This document shows, one piece after another, positions 8,260 through 17,282 of a DNA stretch of 64,000 nucleotides (the stretch's first letter is position 1; each line of letters opens with the position of its first letter). This DNA comes from Marinarcus sediminis (GTDB taxonomy: Bacteria; Campylobacterota; Campylobacteria; Campylobacterales; Arcobacteraceae), in contig NZ_CP182357.1 in the NCBI RefSeq assembly GCF_048571275.1, forward strand, positions 62,001 through 126,000, read 5' to 3'. The position numbers were made by a program, and so were the translations under genes. The notes under the pieces are model-generated. The model worked only from the letters and a program-made list of their open reading frames with translations, was not told the DNA's origin and searched no databases.

Positions 8260-10233
8260 CTATAATTTTTTTATCTTTTCTATTTCATCACGAAGTCTAA
8301 TGGCTTCTTCAAAATTTAAATCCCTTGCTGCTTTAGACATGGCTTTATTGAGTTCTACCAACATTTTTTTACGTTCACTCGCTGGCATTTTATCAAGCTT
8401 ATCGAGTCGGTTGGCAACCTCATCGTACTCTTCAAGTTTTAAGTTTTCATCGAGCGTTCGAATGGTACTTTTTGGGGTGATTCCATGCTCTTTGTTATGG
8501 GCTTCTTGAATGGCACGTCGGTCGTTGGTAACATCAATGGCAAACTGCATCGAATCGGTCATCTTTTTCGCATATAAAATGACCCGACCATTTTGATTTC
8601 TTGCAGCACGACCAATGGTTTGAATTAAGGAGGTTTTACTTCTTAAAAAGCCCTCTTTATCGGCATCTAAAATGGCCACCAGTGAAGTTTCTGGAATATC
8701 CAAACCTTCTCTTAAAAGGTTAATTCCCACAAGGACATCAAACTCCCCTCTTCTTAAGGCTCGAATGATTTGGTTTCTCTCAATGGCATCAATTTCACTG
8801 TGCATATATTTGATACGAATGCCCAAATCTGCATAATATGCCGTGAGTTCTTCTGCCATTTTTTTCGTTAATACCGTCACCAAAACGCGTTCGTTTCGCG
8901 CAGCAACTTTTTTGATTTCGTCGTGTAAATCTTCTACTTGAAATTCACTGTTTTTAATATCAATAACAGGATCAAGCAGACCCGTTGGACGAATGACTTG
9001 TCGGGCAACGACACTGCTCATAGAAGTTTCTAACTCATTGGGTGTAGCACTGACAAACATATAATAAGGGGCTTTATGAATAAACTCATCAAACATGAGT
9101 GGTCGGTTATCTAAGGCACTTGGAAGCCGAAATCCATACTCTACTAAGACCTCTTTACGGCTTCTATCTGCCGCGTGCATTCCTCGAAATTGTGGCAACG
9201 ACACATGCGACTCATCAACAATAAGAAGAAAATCTTCATCAAGTTGTTCAAAATAATCCAAGAGTGAATAAGGCGTTTCGCCTGGTTTTTTATCGGTAAG
9301 CAATCGAGCGTAGTTTTCAATTCCTTTACACATTCCTGTACCTTCAATCATCTCTAAATCGAACTCGACTCTTTGTTTGAGCCGTTGATACTCCACGAGT
9401 TTGTCTTCAGCTTTAAAAAAGGCCAATCGCTCTTCTAACTCTTTTTCAATCTCTTTGACTGCCTGTGCTAATCTCTCTTGTGAAACCACAAATGGGTTAA
9501 CAGAATAAATTGTAACCTCTTTTAACTCTTTGACTTTATTGTTCGTCAAATATTCATGCACACTCAAACTCTCTACTTCATCACCAAAAAACTCAATACG
9601 AATAAACTCATCTTCCCAATACGCAGGAAAAATATCAATCACATCGCCATTGACTCTAAAATCGGATCGGTCAAAAAATTTGTCGTTTCGTTTGTACCCC
9701 ATCTCTACGAGTTTCAACAGCATTTGTCTTTGAGAGTATTCAAACCCTACTTGCAGTTTTTGCACGTTCGATTTGTACTCTGCCGGATTTCCCAAACCAT
9801 AGTTTGCCGAAACAGAAGCGATGACAATCACATCATTAAATGATAATAAAGAAGAAGTCGCACTCAGACGTAAACGTTCCAGCTCTTCATTAATAGAAGA
9901 GTCTTTTTCAATGAACAAATCACTTCTTGGAATGTATGCTTCTGGTTGATAATAATCGTAATATGAGATAAAATATTCCACGTGATTGTTGGGAAAAAAT
10001 TGTCGAAATTCACTGTAAAGCTGCGCAGCAAGTGTTTTATTGTGTGTCATAATTAACGTAGGTTTTTGAGTCTTTTCAATCACCTTTGCCATAGTATACG
10101 TTTTTCCCGAACCTGTAACTCCTAAAAGTGTGTTGTATTGATTGCCAAGTAAAATGGAATCACTTAACTCTTTTATGGCAGTAGGTTGGTCACCTGCTGG
10201 TTCATATTGACTGACGACTTTAAATGGTGCGAT
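8260..10233 (-). CDS. uvrB: UvrB, excinuclease ABC subunit B (non-AUG, probably AUC, start)
   Basis: Helicase-like damage-verification subunit of nucleotide excision repair. It has Walker A GVTGSGKT (about residues 38-45), the beta-hairpin region YYDYYQPEAYIP, DEAD-box-like DESHVSLPQ, motif VI QTIGRAARN and a C-terminal UVR domain. Homology to the UvrB N-terminus (QYEPAGDQPTAI) extends upstream of the first ATG (10092) to about 10220. The in-frame stop is at 10245-10243, and between it and the homologous region there is no ATG, GTG or TTG. The best-placed start is ATC 10233, six nt after a GAAGGA site, giving 657 residues. lpxH ends 12 nt upstream. Confidence 0.92.
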   Translation of the reverse strand: MAPFKVVSQYEPAGDQPTAIKELSDSILLGNQYNTLLGVTGSGKTYTMAKVIEKTQKPTLIMTHNKTLAAQLYSEFRQFFPNNHVEYFISYYDYYQPEAYIPRSDLFIEKDSSINEELERLRLSATSSLLSFNDVIVIASVSANYGLGNPAEYKSNVQKLQVGFEYSQRQMLLKLVEMGYKRNDKFFDRSDFRVNGDVIDIFPAYWEDEFIRIEFFGDEVESLSVHEYLTNNKVKELKEVTIYSVNPFVVSQERLAQAVKEIEKELEERLAFFKAEDKLVEYQRLKQRVEFDLEMIEGTGMCKGIENYARLLTDKKPGETPYSLLDYFEQLDEDFLLIVDESHVSLPQFRGMHAADRSRKEVLVEYGFRLPSALDNRPLMFDEFIHKAPYYMFVSATPNELETSMSSVVARQVIRPTGLLDPVIDIKNSEFQVEDLHDEIKKVAARNERVLVTVLTKKMAEELTAYYADLGIRIKYMHSEIDAIERNQIIRALRRGEFDVLVGINLLREGLDIPETSLVAILDADKEGFLRSKTSLIQTIGRAARNQNGRVILYAKKMTDSMQFAIDVTNDRRAIQEAHNKEHGITPKSTIRTLDENLKLEEYDEVANRLDKLDKMPASERKKMLVELNKAMSKAARDLNFEEAIRLRDEIEKIKKL

Positions 10234-10245
10234 ATTTTTTCCTTC

Positions 10246-10944
10246 TTAAAATTTGATGGTATTAAATGTTCCATTGTTTAATTGCACATACTCTTTTGAA
10301 CAAAACAGTGAAGGAATATTAACATAGAGTTGATTGCCACAGAGATACTCTTTGCCTTGATGAAAATGCCCTTCAATGACGATATCTTCTTGATAGTTTT
10401 TTACCCTTCTTTGTGCTAACTCTTCAAAATTATTAAACAGATGACAAATATTTTTCACTTTTAAAAAAGCATCAATTTTTTTTGAGAGCCAATGGTTAAA
10501 ATCAATGGCGTTTAAAAAGCGCAACAGAGGTCTGTTTCGGATGATTTTGCAATACAAATTGTACGAAAATTTATCGAAATTATCACCATGTGAAAGTGCA
10601 ACTTTTTGCGTTTTATACAACCCTCGTATGGGCTGATTGTCTCTGGAAATAATCGTAATATTTGGAAATAATTTTTCCAAATTGTAATCATGATTTCCTT
10701 CTAAATATACAATTTGCATACCGCAAGAGAGTTCATTTAAAAGGTCAATGACTTTTTGATTTTGTTTGATAAAATAATAAGACTCTTGGGTGATAAAATC
10801 AAACATATCTCCCATAAGAAAAAGTTGCGTTGTGGTAATCTCTTTTGTTTTGAGTTTTTCTAAAATTTTGAAAAACTCACCGCGTTGTTCGTTAAAGTGA
10901 GCATCAGCAATAAAAATAGCATTCTCTTCTATATTAAAACACAT
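10246..10944 (-). CDS. LpxH-like metallophosphoesterase (UDP-2,3-diacylglucosamine diphosphatase)
   Basis: A 232-residue calcineurin-like phosphoesterase. The metal-binding motifs appear in order: DAHF (residues 14-17), GDMFDF (about 45), GNHD (about 83), SHGD (about 118) and GHFHQG (about 191). This set matches LpxH-type enzymes that cleave UDP-diacylglucosamine in lipid A synthesis, although generic phosphoesterases share it. Length and the cytosolic or peripheral character fit. It lies between greA and uvrB on the same strand and probably shares their transcript. Confidence 0.8.
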   Translation of the reverse strand: MCFNIEENAIFIADAHFNEQRGEFFKILEKLKTKEITTTQLFLMGDMFDFITQESYYFIKQNQKVIDLLNELSCGMQIVYLEGNHDYNLEKLFPNITIISRDNQPIRGLYKTQKVALSHGDNFDKFSYNLYCKIIRNRPLLRFLNAIDFNHWLSKKIDAFLKVKNICHLFNNFEELAQRRVKNYQEDIVIEGHFHQGKEYLCGNQLYVNIPSLFCSKEYVQLNNGTFNTIKF

Positions 10945-10975
10945 ACATTCTCTTCATATTTCCACAACAAAGGCA

Positions 10976-11461
10976 TTAAAGTTCTAACTCTTTATAAAAC
11001 ACATCTAATACTTCAAAATCTTTTTCTCCACCAGGTAAAATGGCTTTAATTTCATCGCCTTCTTCTTTTCCTAAAAGCTGTTTTGCTAAAGGAGAATTAA
11101 ACGAAATAAATCCTTTGTCGGGGTTACTTTCTACACCACCAACAATGGCATATTGAAACTCTTCATCACTGTTTAAATCAAGCAATTTAACCGTTGAGCC
11201 AAAACTGACTCTGTCATGTGGCAGTGTTTGGGGGTCAATAATCATGGCTTTTGAAACAATAGAACCCAACTCTGCAATTTGAATATCAATCAATTTGAGT
11301 TTCTCTTTTGCAGCATGATATTCTGCATTCTCTTTTAAATCACCAAGTTGTCTTGCCTCTTCCAACGCAATGACAGTATGAGGTCGTTCTTTATTTTTTA
11401 AAAATTCCAATTCTGTGGTAATTTTTTCGTATCCGACTCTCGTCATCGGTTCTTTTTCCAT
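10976..11461 (-). CDS. greA: Transcription elongation factor GreA
   Basis: A 161-residue Gre factor that reactivates backtracked RNA polymerase by stimulating transcript cleavage. The N-terminal coiled coil carries the acidic tip (LGDLKENAEYHAAKE, residues about 44-58), and the C-terminal FKBP-like domain contains SPLAKQLLGKEEGDE. Length is normal. It is first in an apparent greA-lpxH-uvrB run and divergent from the ThiF-family gene at 11519. Confidence 0.95.
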   Translation of the reverse strand: MEKEPMTRVGYEKITTELEFLKNKERPHTVIALEEARQLGDLKENAEYHAAKEKLKLIDIQIAELGSIVSKAMIIDPQTLPHDRVSFGSTVKLLDLNSDEEFQYAIVGGVESNPDKGFISFNSPLAKQLLGKEEGDEIKAILPGGEKDFEVLDVFYKELEL

Positions 11462-11518
11462 CTATGTCTCCCAAACTATTTATGATATAATACCCAAAAT
11501 AATATAAAAGAGAAAATA

Positions 11519-12172
11519 ATGTCAAGATATGATAGAACTATAAAACTTTTTGGAGAAAATAATTTTGAAAAATTCAAAAATACAAAATTAATTCTTTTAG
11601 GAGTTGGAGGTGTGGGAAGCTTTGCTTTGGATGCCTTGTATAGAACAGGTATCACCGATATTACCATTGTAGATTTTGATACATATGAAGAGTCCAACTT
11701 AAATCGACAAATGGGGAGTGAAGGCAACATTGGACGCATTAAAGTGGAAGCGTTAAAAGAAAAATATCCCAATGTTACGCCCATGCATGTTAAACTGGAC
11801 AAAGAGTGGATAGACAACCATGATTTTAAACAATACGATTATATTTTAGATGCCATAGATGACATCAAACCCAAAGTGCACTTGATTCAAAAATATTACG
11901 ATAAAATCATCACAACAAGTGGAAGTGCAAAACGGATAGATCCTTCAAAAATTGAGTATATTTCTATTTGGGATACGTTCAATGATCCCTTTATTCGTAA
12001 AATCAGGAATGAATTAAAGCAAGCTGGTTTTAAAAAAAAATTCAAAGTTATTTTTTCAAGTGAGAACCCTTTGTGCATTGAAAAAGGCAGCTTTGAAGCG
12101 GTTACAGGTTCTTTTGGATTGATGATAGCCTCGGTTACAATACAAAAGATTCTTGCTAAAAATAACAAATAA
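11519..12172 (+). CDS. tcdA: E1-like ThiF/TcdA-family dehydratase (tRNA t6A cyclisation type)
   Basis: A 217-residue ATP-dependent adenylyltransferase-fold protein. The nucleotide-binding loop GVGGVGSFALDAL (about residues 30-42), IVDFDTYEESNLNRQ and DAIDDIKPKVHLI match the TcdA/CsdL branch, which cyclises N6-threonylcarbamoyladenosine in tRNA. The catalytic-region sequence SGSAKRIDPSKIE also fits. It is slightly shorter than E. coli TcdA (268 residues), lacking a C-terminal extension. The ATG follows AAAAGAGAAAATA. Confidence 0.82.
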   Translation: MSRYDRTIKLFGENNFEKFKNTKLILLGVGGVGSFALDALYRTGITDITIVDFDTYEESNLNRQMGSEGNIGRIKVEALKEKYPNVTPMHVKLDKEWIDNHDFKQYDYILDAIDDIKPKVHLIQKYYDKIITTSGSAKRIDPSKIEYISIWDTFNDPFIRKIRNELKQAGFKKKFKVIFSSENPLCIEKGSFEAVTGSFGLMIASVTIQKILAKNNK

Positions 12173-12239
12173 ATTAAAAACTTTTTATCGAATAATGATT
12201 TAGCACAATTTCACAAGTAATTTATAAGATAAAAAGATA

Positions 12240-12245
12240 TATAAT
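12240..12245 (+). promoter_or_regulatory. Sigma70-type -10 box of cheV
   Basis: TATAAT in an A/T-rich stretch 25 nt upstream of the cheV ATG. No -35 box is evident, as is usual for Campylobacterota promoters. Confidence 0.4.
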
Positions 12246-12270
12246 TTACCATTATGTCAAAAGGAATAAT

Positions 12271-13182
12271 ATGAGTAGTATACGTAAAGATGTAGAGCAA
12301 ATGACACAAGCACACTTGAGAAATGTTCAGCAATTAGCTGTATTTTACACAGGTGCAGGAAACGTTTATGCAATCAATATTGCAAAAGTTAAAGCTTTTA
12401 TTATTACAGAAGAAGTCACCATTACTGATACGCCAACAGACACTGACATTATTGCCGGTATTGCGACAATAAGAGGGGAGCCTGTTACCCTTATTAATTT
12501 AGATATTTGGCTGGGCAATAAAACTCCTCATACACTTGAAGATTATAAGCTGATTATCTATTGTGAATTTAACCACAAAAGAGTAGGTTTCTTAATCAAA
12601 GATATGTTAAATATTGTTGAAAAAACAACCGATGAATTAAGAAACTCAGAAGAGCAAAACTCAAAAGTAACCTATACTACCTATGTAAAAGTCAATCAAG
12701 TGGATAAATTGTGTACGGTATTTAATGCCGAGCAACTTTTAAAAGATATTGGTTGGACAGATGATGGTGACCATGCGGTTAACCGATATGTTACGGGTCC
12801 AATTATGACCGATAAAATCGTGCTAGCAGCAGAAGATTCTACGGTTGCTCGAGAAATCTTAAGAAAATTCCTTGAAAAAATTGAAGTTCAATATGAGATT
12901 TTCAATAACGGTCAAGAGCTTATTGATAGACTTAATGTTATTAACCCAGCCGAGGTTGGTTTGATTATCACCGATATTGAAATGCCAGAAAAAGATGGAT
13001 ATCAAGTGGCTTCATTTGTTAAAGAGAACAGTAAATATAACAATATTCCAATTGTTGTAAACTCTTCAATGACAACCGATGCGGTTATGGGTAAAATGAA
13101 AGCCATTGGAGTTGATGGATTTATTGGGAAAACAGACATTCCTAAAATGTACGCTATGACGAAAAAGTTTTTAGAACAATAA
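12271..13182 (+). CDS. cheV: Chemotaxis coupling protein CheV
   Basis: A 303-residue CheW-receiver fusion. The CheW-like domain (about residues 18-165) contains GIATIRGEPVTLINLD. The receiver domain (about 180-303) has acidic AAEDS, the phosphoacceptor Asp in IITDIEMPEKDGY, and the conserved Thr/Ser and Lys (VVNSS, IGKTD). It links chemoreceptors to CheA and can be tuned by phosphorylation. It is monocistronic, with a -10 box upstream and a strong terminator downstream. Confidence 0.95.
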   Translation: MSSIRKDVEQMTQAHLRNVQQLAVFYTGAGNVYAINIAKVKAFIITEEVTITDTPTDTDIIAGIATIRGEPVTLINLDIWLGNKTPHTLEDYKLIIYCEFNHKRVGFLIKDMLNIVEKTTDELRNSEEQNSKVTYTTYVKVNQVDKLCTVFNAEQLLKDIGWTDDGDHAVNRYVTGPIMTDKIVLAAEDSTVAREILRKFLEKIEVQYEIFNNGQELIDRLNVINPAEVGLIITDIEMPEKDGYQVASFVKENSKYNNIPIVVNSSMTTDAVMGKMKAIGVDGFIGKTDIPKMYAMTKKFLEQ

Positions 13183-13194
13183 TCTAAACTGGCT

Positions 13195-13223
13195 CAATCA
13201 GATTAGCCAAGCTAATCTGATTG
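13195..13223. terminator. Bidirectional terminator hairpin
   Basis: Perfect 13-bp inverted repeat (CAATCAGATTAGC / GCTAATCTGATTG) with a CAA loop, between convergent cheV and argH. Confidence 0.8.
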
Positions 13224-13229
13224 ACACAC

Positions 13230-14621
13230 TTATATGGTTTTCAACCACTTATTAAAATTCTCAATTTGCAACAACGTTTGTTCGCTTGAAGTTCCACCAA
13301 AAGAGTTTCTGGCATTCATTGAGTTTCTTAAATTTAAAAAATCTACAATCTCTTCATTGATGGTTTCAATTTCACTTGCGGCGCTTCTGATTTCATCAAT
13401 GGTTAATTCACTCATATCTTTATTGAGTTCATTCGCACGTGCAACCACTGACTTGGTAATATAATACGCCGTTCTAAAAGGCATATTCTGTTTTTGAACC
13501 AAATAATCTGCCAAATCGGTTGCACTTAAGTGTCCAATTTTACAAGCGTTTTCCATTTTCTCCACATTGACATGCATGGTTTTAATGACATCATTTAAAA
13601 TAGAGATTGAAATTTCAATCGTTTTAACCGAATCAAAAACACCCTCTTTATCCTCTTGGGTATCTTTGTTATATGCCAATGGCAAACCTTTCATGACCGT
13701 TAAGAGGGAAATTAAGTTTCCAAAAGCTCGTCCGGTTTTACCTCGCAAAAGTTCAGGCACATCGGGGTTTTTCTTTTGTGGCATAATCGAAGAAGTCGTG
13801 GCATATTCGTCGCTCATTTTAACAAATTGAAACTCATACGATGACCACAAAATCAACTCTTCAGAAATACGACTGATGTGCATCATCGATGTACTGATAT
13901 TAAACAAAATCTCTAAAGCAAAATCTCTATCACTGACGGTATCAAGTGCACACGCCGTTGGTTCTTTAAATCCCAATAATTCACAACTTTTAAATCGGTC
14001 AATATTGTGAGGTGTTCCAGCAAGTGCGGCACTTCCAAGGGGTGAGTAGTCATTTCGTTGCCAAGAGCTCTGGAAACGCTCGTAATCACGCTTAAACATA
14101 TTTGCATAAGCCAACATATGAAAACCAAAATTAATGGGCTGTGCATGTTGCAAATGCGTCATACCTGGTATCAATGTTGTCGTATGTTTTGCTGCAAGAT
14201 CAACAAAGGTTTCAACAAGCGTTTTAAGCTGTTTCATAATCGATTGATTTTTCTCTTTTACATAGAGTCTAAAATCCGTTGCCACTTGGTCATTTCTGCT
14301 TCGTGCTGTGTGCAATCGTTTTCCCGCATCACCGACTATTTGTGTCAGTCTGCTCTCTACTGCCATATGAATATCTTCATCGGCAATTTTAAATTCAAAT
14401 TTTCCTGATTCGATCTCTTCTTTAACTTGAAGCAGACCTCGTTCAATATCTTGTTGATCTTCAAGGGTTAAAATTCCTTGAGCACACAACATCTTTGAGT
14501 GTGCAATTGAACCTCGGATATCTTGATCATAAAGCTCTTTATCAAACATCACGGAAGCGTTGAACTCATCTAAGATTTTGGCATTGGTATTTTTTAAAAT
14601 TTGTTCTTTTGCTTGCGCCAT
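13230..14621 (-). CDS. argH: Argininosuccinate lyase
   Basis: Last enzyme of arginine synthesis, which splits argininosuccinate into arginine and fumarate. It is a 463-residue member of the fumarase/aspartase superfamily. The flexible signature loop reads TSSIMPQKKNPD, and HTARSRNDQVATD and GMTHLQHAQP carry active-site residues. The length is normal. Its ATG overlaps the stop of the upstream 61-residue gene (TAATG), so the two are coupled. Confidence 0.96.
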   Translation of the reverse strand: MAQAKEQILKNTNAKILDEFNASVMFDKELYDQDIRGSIAHSKMLCAQGILTLEDQQDIERGLLQVKEEIESGKFEFKIADEDIHMAVESRLTQIVGDAGKRLHTARSRNDQVATDFRLYVKEKNQSIMKQLKTLVETFVDLAAKHTTTLIPGMTHLQHAQPINFGFHMLAYANMFKRDYERFQSSWQRNDYSPLGSAALAGTPHNIDRFKSCELLGFKEPTACALDTVSDRDFALEILFNISTSMMHISRISEELILWSSYEFQFVKMSDEYATTSSIMPQKKNPDVPELLRGKTGRAFGNLISLLTVMKGLPLAYNKDTQEDKEGVFDSVKTIEISISILNDVIKTMHVNVEKMENACKIGHLSATDLADYLVQKQNMPFRTAYYITKSVVARANELNKDMSELTIDEIRSAASEIETINEEIVDFLNLRNSMNARNSFGGTSSEQTLLQIENFNKWLKTI

Positions 14622-14806
14622 TAATTCTTTTCCTCTAATTCAAGAACCACTTCTTTAATAAAGGCAATAATTCTTTTTTTGGCTTCAACTTCATCATTTT
14701 CGGGAATATCCCAGCCTGTAATGGTCATATATTTATCTACAAGTGAAAGCACATCAGCGTACATACCACTTTTTAATTGTTCCAGTTCTTTATCTAAAGC
14801 TGTCAT
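14621..14806 (-). CDS. Small protein upstream of argH, unknown function
   Basis: A 61-residue acidic, probably helical protein (MTALDKELEQLKSG... to ELEEKN). No recognised family, signal peptide or membrane segment. Its stop overlaps the argH start by one base and its own start has an AGAGGTGA ribosome site, so it is very probably translated and co-regulated with argH. A direct role in arginine synthesis is not shown. Confidence 0.65.
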   Translation of the reverse strand: MTALDKELEQLKSGMYADVLSLVDKYMTITGWDIPENDEVEAKKRIIAFIKEVVLELEEKN

Positions 14807-14906
14807 AATTCACCTCTTTAATTTTTGTCTATTATAACATATTATTTTTTAGCCCCACTGACCAAAAGCTCACTTTTATTTCAAGGTTGTAAATTTCACT
14901 CAATAA

Positions 14907-14936
14907 AAAAGGGAGAATTAAAAAATTCTCCCTTTT
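14907..14936. terminator. Terminator hairpin downstream of nifU
   Basis: A 13-bp inverted repeat AAAAGGGAGAATT / AATTCTCCCTTTT with an A-rich loop. It lies upstream of the small gene at 14621 and after nifU (same strand), and separates the two units. Confidence 0.75.
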
Positions 14937-14960
14937 AATGACTCTTTTACGTAGTTTTCA

Positions 14961-15941
14961 TCAAATCGGTAAAATTCGAATATTTTCATCCACTTTTTGT
15001 TTTAAAATTGATTCCATCGCGTAAAGTGTTCCGGTACTTCCAGACGCACATCCTGAACATGAACCTAAATATCTGATGTAAACATCATAATGAGGAATAT
15101 TGTCTTTAATATCAATAATTTCCATGTTTCCACCGTCCATGATTAACATTGGTCGAATATCTGCATCTAAGACTTCATCAAGCGCTTTAATTCTTTGAAC
15201 AATGGTCATTGTTCCAAATGATAAAGTTCCCGCTTGACTTGCATCGGCTGCATTTTTCAATTTATCGTGTTCCATTTCAGCTCTGGTATCAGCTAATATA
15301 TCTACTAAGTAAATATCTTTTGCCTCATGGCCACCTGGCTTAATACATGATTTACAAAACGCACCCGCTTTGGTATAATCGGTAATTTGTTCAACCGTTG
15401 TTAAGTTGTTGATTTTAATGACTTCTTTGATGGTTGAAAGCGAAACCCTTGCACATTCACAAACGATTTGCTCCTCTTCAAAGCTTTCCATATCGACACC
15501 TTTGTAGGTTGCTGCTGCTTTTTTAATAACATCATAAGCCATAACAGAACAGTGCATTTTTTGAGGAGGCACAGCAGGAATATCCGGATGATCTCTTAAG
15601 GCAAATTCAACATCAATATTGGTAATTTTAACAGCTTCACCAACCGTTTTACCAATACATAACTCTGCCATAACATCTGAAGACGCAATGGCTGTACCAC
15701 AACCAAATGATTTAAACTTTGAGTCTAAAATCACATCTGTTTTTTCATCAACAACCCAATAGAGTCGTACTGCATCACCACATGATTCTGCACCAAAATC
15801 TGCAACAATGAGTTTTCCCCCAGCTGCTGCTGCCATCTCTTCTGTAATCTCACCTTGGTGAGTTGGTTCATCCATTCTTTTAATAACTTGATTTGAATAT
15901 TCATCCCAGATTGAACCGCTGATTAAATCGCCTTTAGCCAT
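14961..15941 (-). CDS. nifU: NifU-type Fe-S cluster scaffold
   Basis: A 326-residue three-domain scaffold. The N-terminal IscU-like domain has the three cluster Cys (GAESCGDAV, FGCGTAIASSD, HCSVMAYD). The central [2Fe-2S] ferredoxin-like domain has CECARVS and FCKSCIKPGGHE. The C-terminal NifU domain carries SCSGCASGSTGT. It assembles clusters with sulfur from NifS. It lies 27 nt after nifS on the same strand. In Campylobacterota this pair is the housekeeping Fe-S system and does not indicate nitrogen fixation. Confidence 0.95.
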   Translation of the reverse strand: MAKGDLISGSIWDEYSNQVIKRMDEPTHQGEITEEMAAAAGGKLIVADFGAESCGDAVRLYWVVDEKTDVILDSKFKSFGCGTAIASSDVMAELCIGKTVGEAVKITNIDVEFALRDHPDIPAVPPQKMHCSVMAYDVIKKAAATYKGVDMESFEEEQIVCECARVSLSTIKEVIKINNLTTVEQITDYTKAGAFCKSCIKPGGHEAKDIYLVDILADTRAEMEHDKLKNAADASQAGTLSFGTMTIVQRIKALDEVLDADIRPMLIMDGGNMEIIDIKDNIPHYDVYIRYLGSCSGCASGSTGTLYAMESILKQKVDENIRILPI

Positions 15942-15968
15942 CTTAAATTCCTTTTATTAACTTTCTTA

Positions 15969-17159
15969 TTATAATTGTGAAACGTGATTTTTTGGAGTAT
16001 ACGCATATGAACTTGAAATCGCTCTTAATCGTAACACCGCTTTTTTAATCACTTCTATTGCATAATCAATTTGCTCTTCTGTGGTAAATCGACTTAACGA
16101 AAATCGTACCCCAGTATGAGCCAATTCACTGTCACTACCAAATGCATTCATAACAGGATTTGCTTCTAAATCTTCACTGGCACAGGCACTTCCAGTACTT
16201 GCTCCAATGGTTTTTTGATTCATGTCCCATAACATTGATTCACCTTCAACACCACGAATTGAAATCAGCGTTGTATTGGGTGTTCTGTTTGCTTTACCAC
16301 CAATAACAATGGTTTCTGGCAGTTCTAAAATAGCATCTTCTAATTTATCTCTTAATCGTTTTACTTCTGTGTTTTCAAACTCTAAATTCTCAACGGCCAA
16401 TTTCATAGCAAGACCCATTCCTACCATAGAAGCCACATCAACCGTACCGGCTCGATGTCCTCCCATTTGCTCACCACCATGTAACAGTGGAGTCAAAGCA
16501 TTTCCTTTACTTACGTACAATCCACCAATACCTTTTGGTCCGTGAAATTTATGCGCAGAAAAGGAGAGATAATCTACATTACATGCTTGAACATCGACGG
16601 CAATTTTTCCAATGGCTTGTGTTGCATCGGTATGAAAAGGAACACCTGCTTCTTTACAAATAGCTCCAATTTCTTTGACTGGAAAGATTTTTCCTGTTTC
16701 ATTGTTTGCCCACATAATTGATACTAACGCAGTATCTTCTTGAATATACTCTTTTACTGTATGAGCATCGATTACACCTTCGTCATTGACAGGCAGATAC
16801 GTTACACTTACACCTTGTGTCTCTAAAAATCTGCATACTGCTGTAATTGAAGGGTGTTCAACTTCAGAAGTAATGATATGATTTTTATTGCCATTTAAGA
16901 TTTTGTCAATCCAAATACCTTTTAAAACAGTGTTATTACTCTCTGTTGCATTGGCAGTAATGATAATATCATCTTCATCGGCTGCATTAATCCCATCATA
17001 TAAAAAGTTAAGCGCCTCAACCATTTTAGGGTGAGTTCCTGCACCAAATTTATGCAGTGAATTTGGATTACCGTAAATTGTACAAAAAAATGGTTCCATC
17101 GCCTTAAAAACTTCTGGATCAACCATTGTTGTTGCATTGTTGTCTAAATATACTTCCAT
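15969..17159 (-). CDS. nifS: NifS-type cysteine desulfurase
   Basis: A 396-residue PLP enzyme that releases sulfur from cysteine for NifU. It shows YLDNNATTMVDPE at the N-terminus, HTDATQAIGK, the PLP-lysine motif SFSAHKFHGPKGIGG and the catalytic-Cys loop GASTGSACASED. The ATG follows AGGAAGAAAT. It is first gene of nifS-nifU, and an operator-like palindrome about 80 bp upstream is shared with the suf operon. Confidence 0.96.
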   Translation of the reverse strand: MEVYLDNNATTMVDPEVFKAMEPFFCTIYGNPNSLHKFGAGTHPKMVEALNFLYDGINAADEDDIIITANATESNNTVLKGIWIDKILNGNKNHIITSEVEHPSITAVCRFLETQGVSVTYLPVNDEGVIDAHTVKEYIQEDTALVSIMWANNETGKIFPVKEIGAICKEAGVPFHTDATQAIGKIAVDVQACNVDYLSFSAHKFHGPKGIGGLYVSKGNALTPLLHGGEQMGGHRAGTVDVASMVGMGLAMKLAVENLEFENTEVKRLRDKLEDAILELPETIVIGGKANRTPNTTLISIRGVEGESMLWDMNQKTIGASTGSACASEDLEANPVMNAFGSDSELAHTGVRFSLSRFTTEEQIDYAIEVIKKAVLRLRAISSSYAYTPKNHVSQL

Positions 17160-17235
17160 ATTATTTCTTCCTATATTAAAAGTGTGAATATAAATATTAT
17201 GCCACTTTCAGTATTTAATTTTAGAATTGTATTGT

Positions 17236-17260
17236 AAATAGGATAAAATTTGTCTTAATT
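17236..17260. promoter_or_regulatory. Operator-like palindrome upstream of nifS
   Basis: The imperfect inverted repeat AAATAGGATAA-AAT-TTGTCTTAATT (8 of 11 arm positions pair) lies between nifS and the LysE-like gene. Its left arm is identical to the reverse complement of the right arm of the element before sufB, which implies one regulator for both loci (inference). Confidence 0.5.
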
Positions 17261-17282
17261 AGAATTGTTAGTTATTTATTCT

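Noticed and set aside
14961..17159. Nitrogen-fixation locus
   Set aside because: nifU and nifS are present but no nifHDK or other nif genes; in this phylum the pair is general Fe-S assembly.
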